Source: Rhynochetos jubatus (taxonomy: Eukaryota > Chordata > Aves > Eurypygiformes > Rhynochetidae). Taken from it: DNA of 64,000 bases. The stretch lies in assembly GCA_027574665.1 (NCBI GenBank), contig CM050652.1:6118589-6182588 (forward strand), given 5' to 3'. The position numbers were made by a program, and so were the translations under genes. The notes under the pieces are model-generated. The model was not told where the DNA came from and ran no database searches. It saw only the letters and a list, made by a program, of their open reading frames with translations. Below, one piece after another: positions 58,056 through 64,000 of the stretch (positions are counted from its first letter, which is position 1; every line of letters begins with the position of its first letter).

Positions 58056-61017
58056 TCTGTTAGATCCATCCTCGTATTTCATGACGAATCTTCCTTGTGC
58101 TTAACTTTGATCCTCCAGATACATTGGAATAACCATCAGATTTAAGCAGGTAGAAAGTGATATTTTAGCACCTTATTAATAAAGAATTATTGGAACTTTG
58201 TTCATGGGACAGTATGGATGCTAATATAAAGAAGCCAATGTGAGTTTGAACTCTTGTGTGGTAGGGTTTGAGAAAAAAAGCCAAGAACACTGACAAATAA
58301 GAGCAATGCCACTGAAAAGTTGCAAGCACTACCAATGCAAACATGTTGCTAATACTGCAGCGTACCATGCCTCAGGGAAAGACTTAATGCTGCTTATTGG
58401 GAGCTAATATTTAAAACATATAGGAATGCAGATAGAAAGTTTTTTTCTTTCAAATAAGTAGTTTTATTCTTCTTTCCTGAATTAAGTAAACCGAGAGAAA
58501 AATGTTCTGCTCTCAAAGGCCCCACTTTTACTAAAAAGAGAGATTCTTTACCCAAATCTGCTGACTAATTTGAGGTGAATTTATGAAGAGAAAGGCTGTT
58601 CATCCATCTCTATGCAAGTTAGCAGACTGACATGTTCAGTGTGAAAATCACTGGCTACCTTGTCTCCTCTGAAGTTTCTGTTTTGTTTTAGCTAACATAA
58701 AGTTAAAACACTTTTTCTCTCTTAATGTTAACATAACGAAAGTCCCCTCTTTTCATTGTGAAGAAATATTTTATTATCTTCATTCTAGACTGACAAAACA
58801 CTGCTTTTCAGAGGAGGTGTGTGAAGAAACGTGTGATTTATTCTAGAATTTGTAGATTGCTCTTCACAGAAGCAAGTATAGATATATGAAGCTTGCACTC
58901 TTTCCTCTAGAGGGGGAAAAAAACCAAAACACATTTATTTAGAAAACTTCTGTTTTATTAAAAAAAAGCTACAAACAAGAAGACACAAAGGCAGTAAATG
59001 GAAATAATAGAGACAGAAAAAAATTCTTCAAAGTGCAATGATCTCACGTATTTGAAAATTCACTAGCAAGAATAACGTTTCAAAAATTGTATCTGGAGAA
59101 ATATTCCCACCTGTATGTGTTGTATTAGTCCACTCAAATACAATGTGAAAGGATCTGAAAATCTAAGAAAAAAGCTCATGATGTTACTCCGGATGGTGAA
59201 TGAAGCACAGCCATGTCTATTCCACTTAATAACAACCCACTTAAAGTGAAAATATAGCCACACAGCAAAAGCTTTCGTAAGTGCATAAATAGATTTTCCC
59301 CTATAAAGTGTATTCCAAAATTGATCCTTACAAAATCCCTCGAAAGGAATTTGTATGTAGAAAATCAACAGAAATTTTTGTTGTGACTTTATTTTTGGTG
59401 CCTGTGACAGAGTGAGTGGGATGGTCAAGACAGGGATAGGACTCTTAATCATCTGCTCTTGACACTGATCTGCGAGGTCAAACATGTTCACAACATGGAG
59501 ATAACATCTCTGTTGATGAGTCTCCTGACTCAGGCCTCTTCTCAGACCGCTACACTGCAATAATTGTTTTCTCTAGCTATTTTTAATGTTGATCCCTTTT
59601 TAAAACTGAAGCAAGATTTAACTTCCTGGTTATTGTTATTATTCCCTTTACATTCTTCAGATCTGTGACTTTTTTGGTAAATTTCATTAGAAGCTTCAGT
59701 GGCTGTGGTAGTGATTTGTAAAGTATTTGTGAAATGTCTTTGCAAAAACTGAGCTGAGATTCCAGTGTAAAGTTTCAGACTAATCTGAAATCACTAAACT
59801 GTTTACCAAACCAAAATGTAGTCAGTTTTTTAACACTTTGGGGAAAGGCCCTACACCAGTACAGATGGCAAAGCATTCAACTAGCTCTGGAGTCTATAAA
59901 AATAATTCCTTTTTATTACTCAGCTGTTTCACAAGTAATATGAAAATAGGTCTGTTTCCTGATGATTATATTAAGGATAATTGGGAGAAAGTAATAGGGC
60001 ATCTTCTCATTATTGTCTATGAATTGATGTTCCTCAATTATACCCTTTTATGTGAATGTCCTGTATTATTTTTCTTTTTTTTAAGGGAGCAATTTTGCCT
60101 TCCAAGTGTCTTTTCCAAAGGAAATTAACACATATCATGCTTTTAGACAAAGTACTGTAGTGTAATTCATCTCTGCACTGTCCTTTCCTAGCAACCCAAA
60201 GTAGGAAATATATGCAGCCAAAGTGTAGAGCTAAACAGCTAGCAGGTTTCTATATTTACAAGAATCAAAGCAGTTAAATGACTCAGCTGCCTCCTAATGT
60301 GGGTTATATTTGAATCTGGGGAGGGTGGAGGGAAGAATGGGGCATTATTGCTTTAACAAGGTTTACTGCTAAACTGAACATATGTTGCTCATAATGTCAC
60401 TTTCTAAATCAATGAAATTATCATTATAGAACATGTCGACAAATTAGACATGTAAAGTGCAGGCTGTATGTGGGAGAGATGTAATTTGGCTCTATAAAAA
60501 GAAATTAAACAATAAAATATCAATGACAGATGTAGTTAGCTAAAGGTTTTGAGGTTTAAATACCAATTTGTGAAAAAAAATTATGCAGACCCAATCAGGG
60601 TACGAGATAAAAATACCAGCCTTCATGCAACAAGATGATTAAGTATTTGGACCAGATGTTCGGAGACCTTAGCGGTGCCCTTTATTTAACTGGCAAGCAT
60701 GCTGGCAAGTCCTTAAATTTGTAAAATCCAAGTAACGAAGGTTAGCTCAGATGGAAGTAATAAAACAATCAAATATCAAGAGTCATTCATGTCTGTGCAC
60801 AACAGATCATGCTATAGTTCTGAACTCCACATTTTAATATACCACAGGTTTTAAAGGAATAGGCTTTTTGCATTATTTTTTAAGAAACTTACTGAAGGAT
60901 TTTTTTTTCTGTTCCAACTTTCGGTTCTCAAAGCAAATGCAGGAATGGAATGCATTTGATATGTTTTAGATCCTTCTCCCACAGGTTTGCAGATTTTATA
61001 ACTCTCGAGTCTCAGTT
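58056..61017. other. Unrecognised AT-rich non-coding DNA
   Basis: No gene was recognised. The longest open frame of the window, 59063-59560 on the minus strand (165 codons), lies here. It has no recognisable domain or signal, and a frame of this length is within what chance can give in AT-rich DNA of this size. Confidence 0.5.
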
Positions 61018-61105
61018 AAAACTCCGTGTCATAATTCCTGGGTTATAGCTTTGTCTCACAGCTGCTATATGGTTGTGGGCAAGGTGTTTAAGACTAAACA
61101 ATAAA
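61018..61105 (+). mobile_element. MIR/CORE-SINE-like relic, sense
   Basis: The order CCTGGGTTATAGCTTTG, CTCACAGCTGCTATATGGTT, GTGGGCAAGGTGTTTAAGAC parallels the MIR core (GGCTCTGCCACT ... GCTGTGTGACCTTGGGCAAG ... CACTTAAC). Support is by eye only. Confidence 0.4.
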
Positions 61106-61149
61106 ACGTCTGTATGTTGAAAGAAGAATGTCTTGCAGCTTAAGAGATG

Positions 61150-61245
61150 ACTTCTGTTCCAGGCTCTTCTATCAACTTTGCAGGGTGATCAATCTCTTTG
61201 TGCCTCGTCTTTTCCTATTCACAAACAGCAGGGTGGCACAATCTA
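61150..61245 (+). mobile_element. MIR/CORE-SINE-like relic, sense
   Basis: CTGTTCCAGGCTCTTCTATC, GCAGGGTGATCAATC, then TCTTTGTGCCTCGTCTTTTC parallels MIR (GGCTCTGCCAC ... GTGTGACC ... CTCTGTGCCTCAGTTTCC) with an internal gap. It sits about 45 bases after a similar relic in the same orientation. Confidence 0.4.
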
Positions 61246-63716
61246 ATCTTTTAGCACATTTTCTCTCTCAGGTGTAGTCTCGTTCCTAACCACATTGGAG
61301 CTGCTGTGCTCAACCATGTTGTGGAAGACCAACATTGTGATCAGCAGTCACGTATCTCAGGTTCCTGTCTGACCCATGCACCAAGCATGCAGGTCAGCAG
61401 ATGTGGGGAGGGGGTTTCACACATATTTGGATCTTACCCGGGTGTGAAATGGGGACAAACCGTGACCTCAGAAATACTGGATCCCTGCCTTTGATGCAGC
61501 AACTCTACTTGGACATTGACTAGCTGAGATGGCCCTGATCTTGTTTAAGCCTTCAAGACATTGCCATAATATAATCAGCAGCAATTCTGAGGACATAAAT
61601 AAAAGATAACATTCATGAGGTTTTGAGAGGGATGACATAGTGTGCATAGAACATTTGAATACCACAGACAGAGCAGATGAAAAGGGATCGAGCTGTAAAG
61701 AAGAAATCATTCCTTGATGGGCTGATGTAGTTAGGCAATAGAAGATGGGTTTCATTTGATCAATCTAGGCATTTACAGTATATAGAAAGCACCTCAGCTA
61801 TTTACCCCTACTCTTTATCACCCTTACAGACATGAAGGAAAAGATGCTTCTCAGGCACAATTTGAATCTTCTGAAATCTGTAAAATAGATTCATTTTAGC
61901 TACAACCTAAAAATGCCTGTTCCTCACCATTAACTCTGAAGAAAGTCTATGGTGACTAGCTCAGATTTGTACATCTGCTGGATAAATATGAAAAGGCAAA
62001 TGAAATGTTTGCCAACTTCAGCGACCATCAATTGGTCAGTTTTCAAGCTGCCTTGATACGGTAATCCCACCTTAGGAAGCGTTATGGCCAGTTAGAAATT
62101 CAAAGAAAATAAATGCGTGAAAAATAGTAACATGAAAAGTTTCCCATTTCTTATGAGAAGCTTGATTTGATATTCCCCACAATTTAGGAAAATGAATCCA
62201 GCCACATTAGTAGAAGAATATGCTTTTGTGTACTCCATTAGTCTTGTGTAACTTTCTCTGAAATATGGGTTTCACCACTTCTGTTACCATGGTGTCACTT
62301 GCAAAACACTTGTAAGCCTGCTAGGGACATCAGAACTTGATGAATTAATCTTTACAAAATGCTTTGAGTTTCACTGTGAAAGAAACAGTTTCTTTGGCCT
62401 TTCCTCATGAGGAGAAGTTCCTTCGAAAGATGAGTGAAGGTATGTGAAAATTATCGCTTGCTGAAAATGAGGCTTTGTAAATTCATTTCAACCATTCTTT
62501 CCCCCCATTACCCTTTAAAGGGCAGATCCCAGTCCTATTCAAATGACTACCCTGGGTGTACTGACTACTTACACTGGGCAAGAAGGCAACACAGATTTAA
62601 TTATTCAAAAGCATTTAAATGAAGTGAAATACCTTCTTTTAAGTGACTGAGCGCAGAAGAGAGATGGGACTTGTAGGAAGAAGTGATGTCTTTTCTGAGA
62701 CAAACTGATAGACGCAAAAAGAAACAGACAAGCTTTAAGGGGCTTTTTTCCTGGAAAGATTGTTTCTTTCCAACATTATCAGTTATTCTAATAAAAAATA
62801 TTACCTCTCTGTATAAACCTTGCCTCTCACCTCTTAATGTTTCTTACACTGATACTTCTTTTTATTCCTGTTTTTGAAGCTATATGGATTTAGAAGGAGT
62901 CCATATCCATCTTCTGCAGTTTCCAAGTGCTTAAAACACTCTGACTGTAGAATTTATACTGTATATGGAGTGCTCTCAAAGAGCTGCACTTACATAACAG
63001 TGCTTGATTGAATGTCTTGTTTTCCACGTGCAAGTCCAACAGGCTGGAAATCAGGACTGCTGTGAAATACCTGCTTTCTGCAAATCATTAGTCTTTTTTT
63101 CCCCTCCCCAATATTTTTTTTTTCCTACTGCTAGAGAGCTGCACGAGAGATGCCGAATTGACTGAATCTGGATCATGCTGCAGTGTAACCTGAGCTTGCC
63201 TAGGGGTCTGCTAAGATCTCCTTCTCACTACCAGGGTGGGCTATCTGTGAGCTTGACATAGCTTCATTCCCAGAATTCTGCCGCAGTTACATTTGGTTTT
63301 GCTCTTCTCTGGACATGATTAGAAGGGTGTTCACTTTGTCTCTAATGTGTCTGATAAAGGAGAAAGCTTCTGGGTATTCACACTGAACTTTCCGATCACT
63401 CCATTTATCTACACAAAGCAAAAATTATCTACAGTTCTTTGAATGAAGGCAAAATTACCTTGTCTGCAGAACTGATCAAAATTAGCATCCTCCTGTGTTA
63501 ACTAGCTTGGACTACTTTTTGTACCTGCTAATTGGGGTTAGTTCTACTGTGCCCTTTCCCAAACTGCCAGGGCACTGCTTCACCAAAGTGAGAAGAAATA
63601 CTTCTGTAAGAGCTGACCCTCATTCTGACCAATCATCTCCAGAAAGTTTAAGCCTAACAGAGAAATACCCTCAAAATTGTCAGATTCTGATAGTCTTAGT
63701 TTAGAGAAAAAATAAG
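61246..63716. other. Unrecognised non-coding DNA
   Basis: No gene or repeat was recognised. An 8-bp inverted repeat (TTTCACAC / GTGTGAAA) spans about 61414-61451. Confidence 0.5.
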
Positions 63717-64000
63717 CAGACTATCTGTTGGAGGGACAACAACGCACGCATACGTGATAAGCAATCCAGGAGGTTCCTGGAGTGTACTGATGATAACTTT
63801 ATCCTTCAAGTGATGGAGAAGACAACAAGGAGCAGTGTTCTACTGTGCCTTATACACACCAACAGTGAGGAGCTTGTTGAGGAAGTGAAAGTGAAAGGCA
63901 GTCTCGGCTGCAGTGACCATAAGGTGGTGGAGTTCCGTATCCTGGGTGCAGTAAGGAGGATGAAAAGCAAGCTCACAATCCATGACTTCAGGAGAACAGA
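63717..64000 (+). mobile_element. CR1 LINE, internal part, running off the window
   Basis: The sequence from about 63717 aligns with 20106-20375 of the full-length CR1 (for example CCAGGAGGTTCCTGGAGTGT, AGTGACCATAAGGTGGTGGA and ATGACTTCAGGAGAA). The element begins abruptly inside the endonuclease region, so it is 5'-truncated but longer than most copies here. RT and the 3' end must lie beyond the right edge. Confidence 0.9.
63720..64000 (+). pseudogene. CR1 ORF2 endonuclease C-terminal part, open to the window edge
   Basis: One frame stays open for about 90 codons to the end of the window. It reads CWRDNNARIRDKQSRRFLEC and then the GCSDHKVVEF motif, which holds the Asp-His pair of the APE-type endonuclease, followed by DFRRT. 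The N-terminal catalytic Glu and DFN motifs are absent because of the 5' truncation, so the fragment cannot be functional as an endonuclease. Whether the following RT is intact cannot be seen here. Confidence 0.75.

Noticed and set aside
59063..59560. 165-codon open frame on the minus strand, the longest in the window
   Set aside because: No domain, signal or repeat-derived motif was recognised, and a frame of this size can arise by chance in 64 kb of AT-rich DNA read in six frames. A protein search or RNA evidence would be needed to revive it.
1..64000. CRISPR arrays, bacterial operons, phage or plasmid features
   Set aside because: Repeat content, base composition and absence of dense long ORFs show vertebrate nuclear DNA; no regularly spaced repeats were found.

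Overview
The window looks like avian nuclear DNA: AT-rich, non-coding, and dotted with CR1 (chicken repeat 1) LINE retrotransposons. Most CR1 copies are severely 5'-truncated, and many end in the diagnostic ATTCTRTG octamer repeats. Also present are several LTRs of one endogenous-retrovirus family whose termini (TGTC-TGGTTTAAC ... CAGCACA) resemble a family I know from many birds, and a few very old MIR/CORE-SINE-like relics. A bird outside the fowl lineage is my guess from the LTR type, but that is only inference. I could not recognise any host protein-coding exon, rRNA, tRNA, CRISPR array or prokaryote-type operon. The region is best read as a gene desert or the interior of a very large intron.

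Layout. 1-2.7 kb: nothing recognised. 2.7-4.35 kb: an ancient CR1 relic and three MIR-like relics. 5.5-6.4 kb: two CR1 3' ends abutting head to tail. 6.4-18 kb: mostly unrecognised AT-rich DNA with three short CR1 pieces. About 18.04-22.30 kb: the main feature, a nearly full-length CR1 with a CpG-rich 5' UTR, a decayed ORF1 (zinc-knuckle/coiled-coil plus SGNH-esterase-like) and a decayed ORF2 (endonuclease plus reverse transcriptase). 22.3-36.8 kb: desert with CR1 3' ends at 24.6, 29.4 and 33.3 kb, the last fused to a truncated LTR. 36.8-38.3 kb: a longer antisense CR1 abutting an LTR fragment. 40.0-40.4 kb: an antisense CR1 3' end of the same subfamily as the full-length copy. 44.36-45.07 kb: a complete solo LTR. 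45.1 and 45.8-46.3 kb: old CR1 pieces. 46.3-64 kb: desert with a CR1 at 54.6 kb, three more MIR-like relics, and the start of another CR1 running off the right edge from about 63.72 kb.

How the parts relate. The only coding sequence I can support is retrotransposon-derived and dead. ORF1 of the full-length CR1 has one in-frame stop and one single-base frameshift. ORF2 has several frameshifts, a lost catalytic Asp (FADD to FADN), an internal deletion and a premature stop near the C-terminus. The other ORFs over 60 codons are antisense shadows of repeats or chance frames. I did not find a convincing undescribed biological system. The most interesting items are the young CR1 with a CpG-rich promoter region, repeat-repeat chimeric junctions, an inverted pair of similar CR1 3' ends about 17.7 kb apart, clustered MIR-like relics, and two perfect 11-bp inverted repeats in otherwise unexplained DNA.
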